A stretch of DNA of 64,000 nt from Methylobacterium sp. AMS5 (GTDB lineage Bacteria; Pseudomonadota; Alphaproteobacteria; Rhizobiales; Beijerinckiaceae). Under the pieces are notes generated by a model that saw nothing but the letters and a program-made list of their open reading frames with translations, searched no databases and was not told the origin of the DNA. Made by a program: the position numbers and the translations under genes. The DNA lies in contig NZ_CP006992.1 of the NCBI RefSeq assembly GCF_001542815.1, positions 3,787,501 through 3,851,500 of the forward strand. Reading direction: 5' to 3'. Below, one piece after another: positions 19,454 through 28,599 of this stretch (position 1 is its first letter; every line of letters begins with the position of its first letter).

Positions 19454-19705
19454 GTGCCGCGCCACTTCTTCGACACGCACGACGGCGAGTTTCATCGTGA
19501 CGACGAGGGGGCCGAGCCGGCGGATTATGAGGCGGCACGCAAGGAGGCGATGATCTTCCTGCCTGAAGTCGCGCGCTGGGAAATCCCGAAGGACGGCGAT
19601 CACCGCCCCTTCAGCGTTTTTGTCCGCGATGAAAGCGGGACCATCGTCTACACGGGAAGGCTGACCTATTCCGACATTCGGCTCACCAATGCTGGAAAAC
19701 CCTGA
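19454..19705 (+). CDS. DUF6894-like small protein
   Basis: 83 residues from GTG 19454 (ribosome site GGAGGCGGGA). The product PRHFFDTHDGEFHRDDEGAE continues with YEAARKEAMIFLPEVARWEI and ends FVRDESGTIVYTGRLTYSDI. This is the layout of short proteins common in Methylobacterium and rhizobia (aromatic FF-DG start, mid helix, beta hairpin). Role unknown. An upstream ATG at 19418 is in frame but lacks a ribosome site. Confidence 0.65.
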   Translation: MPRHFFDTHDGEFHRDDEGAEPADYEAARKEAMIFLPEVARWEIPKDGDHRPFSVFVRDESGTIVYTGRLTYSDIRLTNAGKP

Positions 19706-19947
19706 AATCAAGGCAATAGAGGATCGCTCTCAATCGACTCGCGGCAATGTCACCGACGAAATGGACCGTGATCCAAAATAAGACTCGAATCTCCTCGAAA
19801 GAAATCGCATTGTAATACGGTGAATACAAATAATAATTAATTAGTTTTTTCTGGGATTTTGTGGTAATTATCTGTATCCGCCTCGACCTGCAATTTGTAA
19901 TCATTCAAATGGTTGTGGGCATTTTAGTGCTTCTGTCTGGTGAGGTC

Positions 19948-20154
19948 ATGACGCTATCGCCGCGCCTTTATAATGATATATTTCATCACCCATGCCCATC
20001 GTGCGGAGAGAAACACAAGAAGACAGGGCGCTGGTTTGCGATCGTTGCACGATATCAATGCCCAAGATGCAATGTAGAAATAATACTGAGCTACCCTCTA
20101 AAGATTGAAATTTTCAATGCCCACAGCATTCTCAAAGACAAGGGCATGATCTGA
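19948..20154 (+). CDS. Small zinc-ribbon protein in AT-rich DNA
   Basis: 68 residues, MTLSPRLYNDIFHHPCPSCG, with two CxxC knuckles (CPSCGEKH and QCPRCNVEI) spaced for one zinc. TGAGGTC precedes the ATG. The region 19700-20160 is much more AT-rich than neighbours, a sign of recent acquisition. The family is not recognised. The fold would suit nucleic-acid or protein binding. Confidence 0.6.
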   Translation: MTLSPRLYNDIFHHPCPSCGEKHKKTGRWFAIVARYQCPRCNVEIILSYPLKIEIFNAHSILKDKGMI

Positions 20155-20455
20155 AAAATTTTTGGATTATGCTCCATCGCGCGATCGTCGCAGCCGTCCA
20201 ACCCGCCGCCGCACCCCGTCGTTCGACCTTGGCACTGAAAACAACCGGGATCCCAACCACCTGTATAGACCTAAATCTGCGGGGGTACTTCGAAAGTAGT
20301 AGAGAATAACATCCTGATCTAAGCCGCTCTTGAAACTGTCGGGGCAAAATTCTCCGTCGGTCCTTTGAACAGGTGCTGCGGCTCATAGTTTACGGATTAC
20401 CGGCCGGCTCAGATGATGGCTGGCGCGGCGTCATGCGGTGGAAGGCAGGATCCTC
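20155..20455. other. Interval without a supported gene
   Basis: Mixed composition with no convincing frame, hairpin or repeat. It marks the transition from the AT-rich patch back to high-GC sequence. Confidence 0.45.
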
Positions 20456-20695
20456 ATGCCGGACAAAGCAAAGCGCGCCGATCTCGCCCAAAAGGCCCTC
20501 GACGCTTACCTGCACGAACACTCCGGCATCCGACGCTGGTGCTATCCATCCACGTCGGACGATATCGGAGAGAGCGACATCATCGACCTCGTCACCGATC
20601 TGCTGCTGTTGGCAGAGGTGAAAGGTCACGATCCCTGCGCTGTCGTACGCAAGGCCGAAGTGCATCTTCAGGCCGAAGCCGATTTGCGCGGCTGA
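20456..20695 (+). CDS. Hypothetical protein, 79 residues
   Basis: The product MPDKAKRADLAQKALDAYLH continues with DIGESDIIDLVTDLLLLAEV and ends AEVHLQAEADLRG. It is acidic, predicted helical and cytosolic. AGGA lies 5 bp upstream of the ATG. Unknown family. Confidence 0.65.
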   Translation: MPDKAKRADLAQKALDAYLHEHSGIRRWCYPSTSDDIGESDIIDLVTDLLLLAEVKGHDPCAVVRKAEVHLQAEADLRG

Positions 20696-20990
20696 GGTGC
20701 CCCCCGACCCCGGCGCAATCCGTGGCGGGGGCCGGAACGAGACCCTGCTGTCCTTCGACACATCCACGATGTCGGGGTCAGCGGGGCGTCGCGAGTCGCA
20801 CGACCTCGACTGTGCCGCCGATGCCCGCGCCGTCGTCTCGCTCGGGTGCTTGAGGCAGAGTGCCCACCCGTTCCTGCCCTCAGGTCGCCCCCCCCACCGA
20901 GCCTGCCCGCCCGGGGTCGGCCTGCGGCGTCGCGTCCAGGAACAGGCAGCCGGCGTTCGCCTTGCCCCTCCAACGCCCAGGGAGATCGAT

Positions 20991-21446
20991 GTGACACGAT
21001 ACGCCGTAAGCACGCTGGGCACTCTGTGCCTCATGCTGTCCGCCAACCTCGCCCATGCCGAAGGGAAGCCGCTGCCCCCACCGGCCTCTGACGGACAGCC
21101 CGTCATGGAACTGACCATGGAGAAGAAGGATCGCAAGATCGTCTGCTCGCCCGCCGAGCTCCGGTTGCCCGCGAATACGAATGCCGAGCTACGGGTCATC
21201 AACAAAGCCGACCAGCCCGTGACCCTGACCATGGACGGCCAGTTCGAGAACGGCCTCGTGCAGCATGTGGACGGTGACCAAGGCCACTCCGCGAGCGAGA
21301 AGGGCTACACCATCAAGCTGAACGGGAAAGCCACGCTCAAGTTCAGGACGATGGCGGCCGGCGAACATCCCTACGGATGCACGGGTGTGAACAGCCAGAG
21401 CGACCCCTTCGTCGGAAAGTACATTCTCGTTCCGCCGGCCGGCTGA
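20991..21446 (+). CDS. Secreted cupredoxin-like protein
   Basis: 151 residues from GTG 20991 (GGAGATCGAT upstream). The signal peptide ends at ANLAHA. The mature chain has a cupredoxin-like strand order: IVCSPAELRLPANTNAELRV, VTLTMDGQFENG, and the end GEHPYGCTGVNSQSDPFVGK, in which His and Cys could bind copper. The usual Met/His of plastocyanin-type sites is not obvious, so metal binding is uncertain. Confidence 0.65.
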   Translation: MTRYAVSTLGTLCLMLSANLAHAEGKPLPPPASDGQPVMELTMEKKDRKIVCSPAELRLPANTNAELRVINKADQPVTLTMDGQFENGLVQHVDGDQGHSASEKGYTIKLNGKATLKFRTMAAGEHPYGCTGVNSQSDPFVGKYILVPPAG

Positions 21447-21534
21447 AGCGCAGAGGCGATCGAAGAGCCGCGGAACCGAGCCTGCCGCTGAGGTTTGGCT
21501 CGGTATCGCATCTCACCCGCAAGCGAGGAACGCC

Positions 21535-21744
21535 ATGTCGAGCGACACCCAACAGCATCACGAACTCCTCAGCGCCGTCAAAGCGGCTCAGGGCACGCAG
21601 GACGGCTCCTTCGAAAAGGCTGTCACACGCGCTTTCGAACACGTTTTCGAGCACCTGGATCGGCTGAACTCTCACGTCTCGACCGGTGGTTCCGAGGGTG
21701 AAGAGCGGCTGCTCAAGCCCGACGAGTCTCCCACCCTTCGCTGA
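21535..21744 (+). CDS. Hypothetical protein, 69 residues
   Basis: The product MSSDTQQHHELLSAVKAAQG continues FEKAVTRAFEHVFEHLDRLN. It is short, helical and hydrophilic. It sits between two small secreted-protein genes. Unknown function. Confidence 0.5.
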   Translation: MSSDTQQHHELLSAVKAAQGTQDGSFEKAVTRAFEHVFEHLDRLNSHVSTGGSEGEERLLKPDESPTLR

Positions 21745-21903
21745 TATGGTGAGAGATCCCGGCTCTCACGCCGATGCGCAACGTGATCCATTCCCTGTGC
21801 GTCCCTGCCGCATTCTCGCGGGGGGTGTTTCGGGCATTGGCCTGAACGAACCGGGCAACCCGGCGTTGATCCTGCTCAACGACGAACAGGGATGGAAACG
21901 ACC

Positions 21904-22182
21904 ATGCAGACCAAGACAATCGCGCTTGCCGCAGCGCTGACACTGGCGCTTTCGGGGGCCGCTCTGGCTCAAACCGCTGCCGGCGGCGGAAGCGCCGAGG
22001 GCAACATGAACAACCCGGGCAGCGTGAAGAGCAATTCCGAGAAGAGCATGGAGCGCGCAACGGGATCGACGACCGGCAGCACGACCGGAACCCGCATGGC
22101 CCCGGCGGCGCCTGGTGCTGCTGGCGGCACCTCCAGCGGCAGCATGGGCACCGGTTCGGGTGGCGCGGCAAGCGGTCGCTGA
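21904..22182 (+). CDS. Small secreted Gly/Ser/Thr-rich protein
   Basis: 92 residues with a clear signal peptide, MQTKTIALAAALTLALSGAA, cut after ALA. The mature chain is low-complexity: EGNMNNPGSVKSNSEKSMER, then TGSTTGSTTGT and GGTSSGSMGTGSGG. ATG 21904 is preferred over 21892 because GGAAACG gives it a ribosome site. Proteins of this type are frequent in methylobacteria. Function unknown. Confidence 0.65.
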   Translation: MQTKTIALAAALTLALSGAALAQTAAGGGSAEGNMNNPGSVKSNSEKSMERATGSTTGSTTGTRMAPAAPGAAGGTSSGSMGTGSGGAASGR

Positions 22183-22207
22183 CCGATCCACGGCGAGATG
22201 AGCTTGG

Positions 22208-22236
22208 GAGGGTCGGCGTAATGCCGGCCCTCTTTC
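22208..22236 (+). terminator. Rho-independent terminator after the small secreted protein gene
   Basis: GAGGGTCGGC pairs with GCCGGCCCTC (one G-T pair) around GTAAT and is followed by TTTCG, 26 bp after the stop. Confidence 0.75.
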
Positions 22237-22348
22237 GTTGCGATCCCGCCCTCTCTTGGTCGTCTCGGAGTGGTGCTCTGCTCCCCCGCGGTCAGCCGCG
22301 ACCACCCCCGCCAGAAACCGAGTCAGACCTCAAGGCGCGCGTTACGAG

Positions 22349-22459
22349 CTTAGAGCCGTATCCGACCGGATCACATCAGGTCGGATACGGCTCTAAGACC
22401 TTGTTTTGACGCGCATTCTTTCGACGAACCGGTGACCACTTCGCCGGAATGCGCTCTAG
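22349..22459. repeat. Dispersed palindromic repeat, family B, with a perfect 19-bp hairpin
   Basis: 22349-22367 (CTTAGAGCCGTATCCGACC) pairs exactly with 22379-22397 around an 11-nt loop. A second part, GACGAACCGGTGACCACTTC to GCGCTCTAG, follows. Its last bases contain the stop codon of the minus-strand gene at 22456. Confidence 0.85.
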
Positions 22460-22647
22460 CGTTTCGACTTCCTGTCCTCCGGCGTCTCCGGCTTAAAGTC
22501 CTTCGAGGGATCGGGGTTGTCCTCGGGCTTGAGCGTCGCCCCGGGCGTGCCTTTGCCGGGATGCCCCGTCTGCTCGTCGATGCTCCCGAGTGCGCCGCCT
22601 TTGTGCGTCTTGCTGGCGTCTGCACCCGGCTTCTCCGGCTTCCTCAT
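22456..22647 (-). CDS. Hypothetical hydrophilic protein, 63 residues
   Basis: The product MRKPEKPGADASKTHKGGAL continues DEQTGHPGKGTPGATLKPED and ends PETPEDRKSKR. It is strongly charged, Pro/Gly/Lys-rich and probably disordered, like hydrophilin-type stress proteins. The TAG stop lies in the family-B repeat. Confidence 0.6.
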   Translation of the reverse strand: MRKPEKPGADASKTHKGGALGSIDEQTGHPGKGTPGATLKPEDNPDPSKDFKPETPEDRKSKR

Positions 22648-22907
22648 GACGTTCTCCCGTTCGAAGCGCAGAGCGCTTCAGGCCGTAGAACGCGCAGGAG
22701 GCCCGAAGGAGCCGTCCATTCGGCATTATGATGCAGATTTGATCGGCCAGAGCCGGTGGACCGCTCGTCGGGCAATGGTGATGGAACTGAAATCACGGTC
22801 GCCGGAGAGGCCCCGCGAAGCCTCCGATCAGCGACCCGTCCGACTTCGGGACGGCTCGCGATCCCCGAGCGGCTGCCCTATTCTCATCCACCGAACAGGA
22901 GAACGTC

Positions 22908-23114
22908 ATGCGCTACACCGTTCACTGGACCGGACCCTCGGGCCCTTCCAAGGAACCGCACGACCTCGGGGCGAGGGCCGCCGAGCGGGCCATGACCTTT
23001 GCGAGCATGGGCGCCTCGGATGTCTACGTGGAGACCAGCGACGGACGGGTGTTCCGGGCGCCGGCGCAGATGGCCGCCTTGGTTCAGTACGCGCAGACCG
23101 CCGACGCCGAGTAG
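22908..23114 (+). CDS. Hypothetical protein, 68 residues
   Basis: The product MRYTVHWTGPSGPSKEPHDL continues RAAERAMTFASMGASDVYVE, with an alternating strand-helix-strand pattern. A ribosome site (AGGAGAACGTC) precedes the ATG. Unknown family. A shared palindrome separates it from the next, convergent gene. Confidence 0.65.
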   Translation: MRYTVHWTGPSGPSKEPHDLGARAAERAMTFASMGASDVYVETSDGRVFRAPAQMAALVQYAQTADAE

Positions 23115-23142
23115 AGCCGAGGCGGACGGCGGCAATCCCCGT

Positions 23143-23164
23143 GGCCCGCCTCCGGAGGCGGGCC
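23143..23164. terminator. 22-bp perfect palindrome between convergent genes
   Basis: GGCCCGCCTCC/GGAGGCGGGCC is fully self-complementary and sits between stops at 23114 (+) and 23167 (-). It is probably a bidirectional terminator or cruciform. There is no U tract. Confidence 0.5.
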
Positions 23165-23166
23165 GA

Positions 23167-23370
23167 TCATGAGCCGACGAGCTGCCATTCGAAGACGAGC
23201 TGGCGCAGCCGCGCCTGGGCGGCGCGGCGGGCCTCGTCGAAGGTCGCGTAGCTCTGCGCGCCGTAGCGCCTTGGCTCCCCCTTCTCGACGATGGAACAGA
23301 CGAAGCGGCCCGGGAGCCGCCAGCAGGGTCTCACATCGATGGAGTAGGGATGGGCATTCCGGTCAGCCAT
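23167..23370 (-). CDS. Hypothetical protein, 67 residues
   Basis: The product MADRNAHPYSIDVRPCWRLP continues CSIVEKGEPRRYGAQSYATF and a basic helix DEARRAAQARLRQLVFEWQ. A beta hairpin plus helix, resembling small strand-helix proteins of unknown role. The start chosen omits an upstream ORF extension. Confidence 0.6.
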   Translation of the reverse strand: MADRNAHPYSIDVRPCWRLPGRFVCSIVEKGEPRRYGAQSYATFDEARRAAQARLRQLVFEWQLVGS

Positions 23371-23471
23371 GCGGGCATGGTGCCACGCCCTGCGGCAGCG
23401 ACCAAGGCGCGGCGACACCGCGCCGTGTTCACATTTGTCAGCGAGCGAATTTTTGCACCGGATGGGCGACC

Positions 23472-23780
23472 TCAGCTCTCGTCCTGATCCTGCGCGGGGC
23501 GCAGGGAGCGCTCGATCGTCTCCAGAACGGTCGTTGCGAGCGCCGCATCCGGATCGTCGCGGAACAGCACGTCGCGCAGCATGGCGAGGTAGCCTTCAAG
23601 GCGCTCGTCGTAGTGATCGGAATCGATCGAACGCAGCACGCTGGCCAGGAAGCCCACCGCCATCTGGTGGGCCACCTGCTTGGCGCCGAGCTCGGCGAGT
23701 CCTTCGGCGAGGTTCGTCACCGCCGCGTCGTGCCGGGCGCTGACGGCGGCGAGCGCCGTCAGTTGCTGGGTCTGGTCCAT
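23472..23780 (-). CDS. Hypothetical protein, 102 residues
   Basis: The product MDQTQQLTALAAVSARHDAA is all-helical and acidic. It contains LAEGLAELGAKQVAHQMAVG and a C-terminal tail LRPAQDQDES. It lies 68 bp downstream of mntR in the same direction, so it may be co-transcribed. No family is recognised. Confidence 0.6.
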   Translation of the reverse strand: MDQTQQLTALAAVSARHDAAVTNLAEGLAELGAKQVAHQMAVGFLASVLRSIDSDHYDERLEGYLAMLRDVLFRDDPDAALATTVLETIERSLRPAQDQDES

Positions 23781-23848
23781 CGGGTCGGGTCCTCGGAAGC
23801 ACGTCGGGAGATCAGGCGGGAAGCGGGCCGGGCGGTTGGGATCGGAGC

Positions 23849-24349
23849 CTACAGCTTCGCGTCGGCGAAGCGGCGGAACGCGTCCAGCGTCTCGGCGCTG
23901 ACATGGTGCTCGATCCCTTCCGCGTCGCGTCGTGCCGTCTCGGCACTGACGCCCACGGCGCGCAGGAAGCGCTCGACGATGCGGTGGCGTTCCCGCGACT
24001 GCTCGGCCAAAGCCTGCCCCGCCGGGGTGAGGAACACGCCGCGATAGGGCCGCTGCTGCACGAGGCCGTCCTCGGCGAGCCGCTTGAGCATCTTGGCGAC
24101 CGTCGGCTGGGCCACGCCGAGGCGGGCGGCGATATCGACCTGCCGCGCCTCGCCGCCATCGCCGATCAGGTCGGCGATCAACTCGACGTAATCCTCCACC
24201 AGTTCGAGACGGCGCGCCTCGCGGGCCTGACGGAAGCTCTCGACATGGACCTCTGCATCGACGAGCGGCGCATCCGCGCCCGCCGGGTGCACCTCGGGTG
24301 CCGGCTTCTGCCCCATCTCTCGCCCCATCTCTCGCGACGCATCCTGCAT
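23849..24349 (-). CDS. mntR: Manganese-responsive transcriptional regulator MntR (DtxR family)
   Basis: 166 residues from ATG 24349 (in-frame GTG upstream at 24394). A winged helix ([20 protein letters not shown], then [20 protein letters not shown]) is followed by the dimerisation/metal domain with [20 protein letters not shown] and [12 protein letters not shown], which contains the Glu/His ligands of MntR. It binds Mn(II) and represses uptake genes. It is divergent from mntH, with a matching operator at 24604. The 30-residue Glu/His/Met N-terminal extension resembles other alphaproteobacterial MntR proteins. Confidence 0.9.
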   Translation of the reverse strand: MQDASREMGREMGQKPAPEVHPAGADAPLVDAEVHVESFRQAREARRLELVEDYVELIADLIGDGGEARQVDIAARLGVAQPTVAKMLKRLAEDGLVQQRPYRGVFLTPAGQALAEQSRERHRIVERFLRAVGVSAETARRDAEGIEHHVSAETLDAFRRFADAKL

Positions 24350-24603
24350 GAGGCGGCGGGCTCCTCCATTTCGGGCGCGGCCTGATTGGCCCACGCCTCA
24401 TAGGGTCGTCCAGCGCCTTCACGAAACACCCGGCGCACGGACCGCGCCTCGGCAAGGGCAGGGGCAAGAACGGTGGCAAGCGCGACGGCGAGTGCGATCG
24501 ATCCGCCCGGTGTTTCGAAGGTACCGTGCCGACCTGTTTAACCTAAGCGCCCCACGGCCGGGAACCCGGTTGGAAGCCCCTTGATCTCAGCTTCGGCGCA
24601 GCT

Positions 24604-24621
24604 TTATAGCTGATGCTATAA
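24604..24621. promoter_or_regulatory. MntR operator upstream of mntH
   Basis: TTATAGC-TGAT-GCTATAA is a perfect 7-bp inverted repeat with a 4-bp spacer. It matches the known MntR box core ATAGC-N4-GCTAT. It lies 112 bp upstream of mntH and 254 bp from mntR. Confidence 0.75.
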
Positions 24622-24732
24622 GGACGAGCTGTGTGCGGGTGCGAATGGAGCGCCCGGCTCTCCTGCGTCGGTCCGCTCCATCGGGAGCGACGGGCAGGGG
24701 CAATCGGCCCCCCGATACGAATGGAAGCGGTG

Positions 24733-26067
24733 ATGGATCAGGTTCGGCCGGCACCGCCCGGGCAAGCCCCTGCGGAACCGAGCCTCGGCGCGCTCAATGG
24801 CAGCGTGCCGGTGCGGGCGGGCGGGTCCTGGCTGTGGCGGCTCTTCGCCTTCATCGGACCGGGATACATGATCTCGGTCGGCTATATGGACCCGGGCAAC
24901 TGGGCCACCGACATCGCCGGCGGCGCCCAGTTCGGCTACACGCTGCTCTCCGTCATCCTGCTCTCGAACCTGATGGCGATCGTGCTCCAGGCGCTGGCGG
25001 CGCGGCTCGGCATCGCCACCGGCCTCGACCTCGCCCAAGCCTGCCGCGAGCGGACCTCCCGGCCCGTCTCCATCGCCCTGTGGCTGATCTGCGAGGCGGC
25101 GATCATCGCCTGCGACCTCGCCGAGGTGATCGGCACGGCCATCGCCCTCAAGCTCCTGTTCGGCATCCCGCTGACGCTGGGCGCGATCCTCACGGCCCTC
25201 GACGTGTTCGTGGTGCTGCTGCTGCTGCGCCGGGGCTTCCGGGCGCTGGAGGCCTTCGTGATCGGCCTCCTGACGATCATCTTCGTCTGCTTCGGCCTGC
25301 AGATCGCGATGGCGGCCCCCCCGATCCAGGCCGTGCTCGGCGGCTTCGTGCCCTCACGGGAGATCGTGACCAACCCGGCCGCGCTCTACATCGCCATCGG
25401 CATCATCGGCGCGACCGTGATGCCGCATAACCTCTACCTCCACTCCTCGATCGTGCAGACGCGCGCCTATCCCCGCACCGATCAGGGCCGGCGCGAGGCC
25501 CTGCGCTTCGCCGTCACCGACTCGACGGTGGCGCTGATGCTGGCCCTGTTCGTCAACGCCGCGATCCTGATCATGGCCGCCTCCGTGTTCCACGCGGGCG
25601 GGCGCACCGATGTCGAGGAGATCGAGCAGGCCTACGAGCTGCTCTCGCCCTTGCTCGGTGTCGGCCTCGCCTCGACGCTGTTTGCCGTGGCGCTCCTGGC
25701 GTCCGGCCTCAACTCGACGGTGACCGCGACGCTGGCCGGCCAGATCGTGATGGAGGGCTTCCTGCGGCTGCGCCTGCCGCCCTTCGCCCGGCGGCTGGTG
25801 ACGCGGGGCATCGCCATCGTCCCGGTCGTGATCGTCACCGCCCTCTACGGCGAGCAGGGTACGGCCCGGCTCCTCGTGCTGAGCCAGGTGGTGCTCTCGA
25901 TGCAACTGCCCTTCGCGGTGATCCCGCTGGTGCGCTTCGTCTCCGACCGGCGGCTGATGGGCCCGCTCGTGATCCCCGGCTGGCTGAAGGGGCTGTCCTG
26001 GGTCATCGCCGGCATCATCGTCGTGCTGAACGTGAAGCTGTTGGTCGACACGCTCGCCGGCACCTGA
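24733..26067 (+). CDS. mntH: Nramp-family divalent metal (Mn2+) transporter
   Basis: 444 residues from ATG 24733 (GGAAG ribosome site; ATG 24721 also possible). It is an inner-membrane proton-coupled Mn/Fe importer. The TM1 metal motif is DPGN in [15 protein letters not shown] and the TM6 motif is [10 protein letters not shown], both intact. The consensus transport region is near [18 protein letters not shown]. Divergent mntR and the intervening MntR box support control by manganese. Confidence 0.93.
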   Translation: MDQVRPAPPGQAPAEPSLGALNGSVPVRAGGSWLWRLFAFIGPGYMISVGYMDPGNWATDIAGGAQFGYTLLSVILLSNLMAIVLQALAARLGIATGLDLAQACRERTSRPVSIALWLICEAAIIACDLAEVIGTAIALKLLFGIPLTLGAILTALDVFVVLLLLRRGFRALEAFVIGLLTIIFVCFGLQIAMAAPPIQAVLGGFVPSREIVTNPAALYIAIGIIGATVMPHNLYLHSSIVQTRAYPRTDQGRREALRFAVTDSTVALMLALFVNAAILIMAASVFHAGGRTDVEEIEQAYELLSPLLGVGLASTLFAVALLASGLNSTVTATLAGQIVMEGFLRLRLPPFARRLVTRGIAIVPVVIVTALYGEQGTARLLVLSQVVLSMQLPFAVIPLVRFVSDRRLMGPLVIPGWLKGLSWVIAGIIVVLNVKLLVDTLAGT

Positions 26068-26079
26068 CGCGACGGCGCC

Positions 26080-26970
26080 TCACGCGTCGGCCGCGCGCAG
26101 ATGCGCCACGAAATCCTGCGCGAAGGGCGGCAGTCCCGCCAGATCCCGCAGGCAGAGCTTGAGGTCGCGCGCCGCCCAAGGATCCTCCAGCGGAACGGGC
26201 GCGATGCTCATCGTGCGCTTGGCCCGCCGCGCGGTGGTCTCCGGCACGATGCCGAGGCCGACGCCGCATTCCACGAGGCGGCAGACCGCGTCGAAGCTGC
26301 GCAACTGCACCCGCAGCCGCATCGGCCGGCCGATGCGGGAGGCCTTGGCCGCGAGGAATCGGGTCAGGGCGCTCGGCCGGTCGAGGCCGACGAGGTCGTG
26401 CTCCAGCACCTCTGCGAAGCCGAGGCTGTGGCGACCCGCGAGCGGGTGGCCGGCGGCGACCACCACCACGAAGCGGTCGTGACGGAAGGGGAAGGTCTGG
26501 AGCGTGCCGGTATCGACGGTGCCCGCGACGATGCCGAGATCGGCGGCCCCGTCGGCCACCATGCCGACGATCTCGTCGGATGTCCGCTCCTCGATATCGA
26601 CGCTGACGCCGGTATGCAGGGCGAGGTAGGCGGAGAGCGCCTCGGGCAGGAATTCGGTGAGCGCGTTGGTGTTGGACAGGACCCGGATCTGGCCGACGGC
26701 GCCGCCCGCGAACACGGAAAGATCGCCCTGCAGCCGCTCGATCTGGCCCATGATCTCGCGGGCATGCGCCAGCAGGGTGCGGCCGGCGGGCGTCACCGTC
26801 ACGCCCTGGCGCCCGCGCAGCAGGAGCGCCGCGCCGAGCGACGCCTCCATCGCCCGCACCCGCGCCGAGGCGGCGGCGAGCGCGAGGTTCGCCCGCTCGG
26901 CCCCATGGGTGATCGAACCGGCCTCGACGACGTGGCGGAACAGGTTCAGATCGACGAGATCGAAGCGCAT
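26080..26970 (-). CDS. LysR-family transcriptional regulator
   Basis: 296 residues. The N-terminal HTH is LNLFRHVVEAGSITHGAERA with LALAAASARVRAMEASLGAA, and a LysR substrate-binding domain spans about 90-293 (VGQIRVLSNTNALTEFLPEA). It is divergent from the DASS-type permease at 27147, so probably regulates it in response to the transported acid. It converges on mntH with a 12-bp gap. Confidence 0.9.
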   Translation of the reverse strand: MRFDLVDLNLFRHVVEAGSITHGAERANLALAAASARVRAMEASLGAALLLRGRQGVTVTPAGRTLLAHAREIMGQIERLQGDLSVFAGGAVGQIRVLSNTNALTEFLPEALSAYLALHTGVSVDIEERTSDEIVGMVADGAADLGIVAGTVDTGTLQTFPFRHDRFVVVVAAGHPLAGRHSLGFAEVLEHDLVGLDRPSALTRFLAAKASRIGRPMRLRVQLRSFDAVCRLVECGVGLGIVPETTARRAKRTMSIAPVPLEDPWAARDLKLCLRDLAGLPPFAQDFVAHLRAADA

Positions 26971-27070
26971 GGCAGGGTGAATTCGAAAGAGCGCTCTCTG
27001 CCCCGCATTCGCGTGGGATGGAGCGAGGCTCGGTCATGAAGCCTATCACGAGAGCGTGAGCCAGGCATCG

Positions 27071-27091
27071 GCCTTCGCGAACGGCGAAGGC
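27071..27091. promoter_or_regulatory. Inverted repeat in the LysR-permease intergenic region
   Basis: GCCTTCGC-GAACG-GCGAAGGC has perfect 8-bp arms and lies 56 bp upstream of the permease start. It could be the LysR recognition site or a leader hairpin. Confidence 0.35.
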
Positions 27092-27146
27092 ACCTACCAC
27101 GAAAGCCGAATTGCGAACGCTTCCAATTCGCGTTTGAAGCGCACCC

Positions 27147-28472
27147 ATGAGCGCTGCCACCGCCAGCATCTTCGGGGGACAGGGCACGGTCGTCGCGGCC
27201 GGGGGCCTGCTCGTGCTGTGCATGGGGCTATGGGCGACCGGGCTCGTGGCCGAGATCGTCACGGCGCTGATGTTCTTCGCGCTCGCGATGCTGCTCAAGC
27301 TCGCCCCGCCGCAGACGGTGTTTTCCGGCTTTGCCTCCTCCGCCTTCTGGCTGGTGACGAGCGGCATGGTGGTCGGGCTCGCCATGAATCGCACCGGACT
27401 GGGCGACCGGCTCGCGCGCAGGCTGGCCGCGCGGCTGCCCGCCTCCTATCCGGGGTTCATCGCCGGCCTCGTCGCCTTCTCCTTCGCGCTCGCCTTCGTG
27501 ATGCCGTCCAATCTGGGGCGCATTGCCCTGATGGTGCCGGTGGTCATCGCCCTGTGCGACGCCTTCGGGCTTGAGGCCGGGCGTCCGGGCCGGACGGGAG
27601 CGCTGCTCGCCTTCGGCATCGCCACGCCGATGCTCTCGGCGGCGATCCTGCCCGCCAATGTGCCGAACCTGGTGATGGCCGGCACCGCCGAGACACTGTT
27701 TGATATCCATCTCAGCTATCTCCCGTATCTCTTTCTGCACGCTCCGGTTCTCGGCCTCGTCAAGGGCGCGATTCTGGTCGCCTGCACGATCCTGATCTTT
27801 CCCGATCGCCTCGACGGGAAACGGCCCGAACTGCCGCCGCTGCCCCCGTTATCGGCCGAAGAGCGGCGCCTCTCGGCGATCCTCGCGGTGATGCTGGCGC
27901 TTTGGCTCAGCGACGGCTGGCACGGCATCCCCCCGGCCTGGATCGGGCTCGCGGCCGCGGTGATCTGCCTGTTGCCGGGCACCGGCGTCCTGTCGTCCCA
28001 GAGCTTCGGTGAGATCCCGTTGCGGACCTGCTTCTACGTCGCCGCCCTGTTCGGGCTGACGGCGGTGGTCAACGAGACCGGGCTCGGGGCCGATCTCGGC
28101 CACGCGCTCCTCTCGGTCGCCCCGCTGGAGCCGGGCGCGCCCGCCAAGAATTTCGCGACCCTGACCGGCCTGTCGATCGGCTTCCTGTTCACCGCCACCG
28201 CCAACGGCGCGCCCGCCCTCTACACCGCGCTGGCGGAGGAGTTCTCGCGCGCCAGCGGCTTCGACCTGATGAGCGTGCTGATGGTGCAGGTGGTCGGCTA
28301 CTCGACGCTGTTCCTGCCCTATCAGGCGCCGCCCATCATCATGACGATGGATCTCGGCCGCCTGTCTCTGGCCGACGCGACCAAACTCACGCTCGCCACG
28401 GGCGTCGCCTCGCTCATCGTCGCGATCCCGCTTGCCTATTTTTGGTTCAGGCTGACCGGGAGACTGACATGA
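27147..28472 (+). CDS. SLC13/DASS-family anion (dicarboxylate) permease
   Basis: 441 residues with about 11-12 membrane spans. DASS-like features are FVMPSNLGRIALMVPVVIAL in the first half and FTATANGAPALYTALAEEF plus LPYQAPPIIMTMDLG in the second, resembling the paired SNT/SNP substrate loops in altered form. It probably takes up a di- or tricarboxylate with Na+. The sdh operon follows, consistent with succinate or malate use, but the substrate is inference. Confidence 0.82.
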   Translation: MSAATASIFGGQGTVVAAGGLLVLCMGLWATGLVAEIVTALMFFALAMLLKLAPPQTVFSGFASSAFWLVTSGMVVGLAMNRTGLGDRLARRLAARLPASYPGFIAGLVAFSFALAFVMPSNLGRIALMVPVVIALCDAFGLEAGRPGRTGALLAFGIATPMLSAAILPANVPNLVMAGTAETLFDIHLSYLPYLFLHAPVLGLVKGAILVACTILIFPDRLDGKRPELPPLPPLSAEERRLSAILAVMLALWLSDGWHGIPPAWIGLAAAVICLLPGTGVLSSQSFGEIPLRTCFYVAALFGLTAVVNETGLGADLGHALLSVAPLEPGAPAKNFATLTGLSIGFLFTATANGAPALYTALAEEFSRASGFDLMSVLMVQVVGYSTLFLPYQAPPIIMTMDLGRLSLADATKLTLATGVASLIVAIPLAYFWFRLTGRLT

Positions 28473-28599
28473 GACAGATCCGCGCGATCGTCAGCTTGAC
28501 CAATGCTGCACCGCAGCACCGGCATTGCCGGCCAGAGCCCAGCGCCCTAACCCTTCCCTGGAATTTATCCAGTCTTCGACGCGAGGATCGTGAGCCGCG

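Noticed and set aside
22208..22236. Possible riboswitch between the small secreted gene and the repeat
   Set aside because: The hairpin with trailing Ts fits a plain terminator; no aptamer elements visible.
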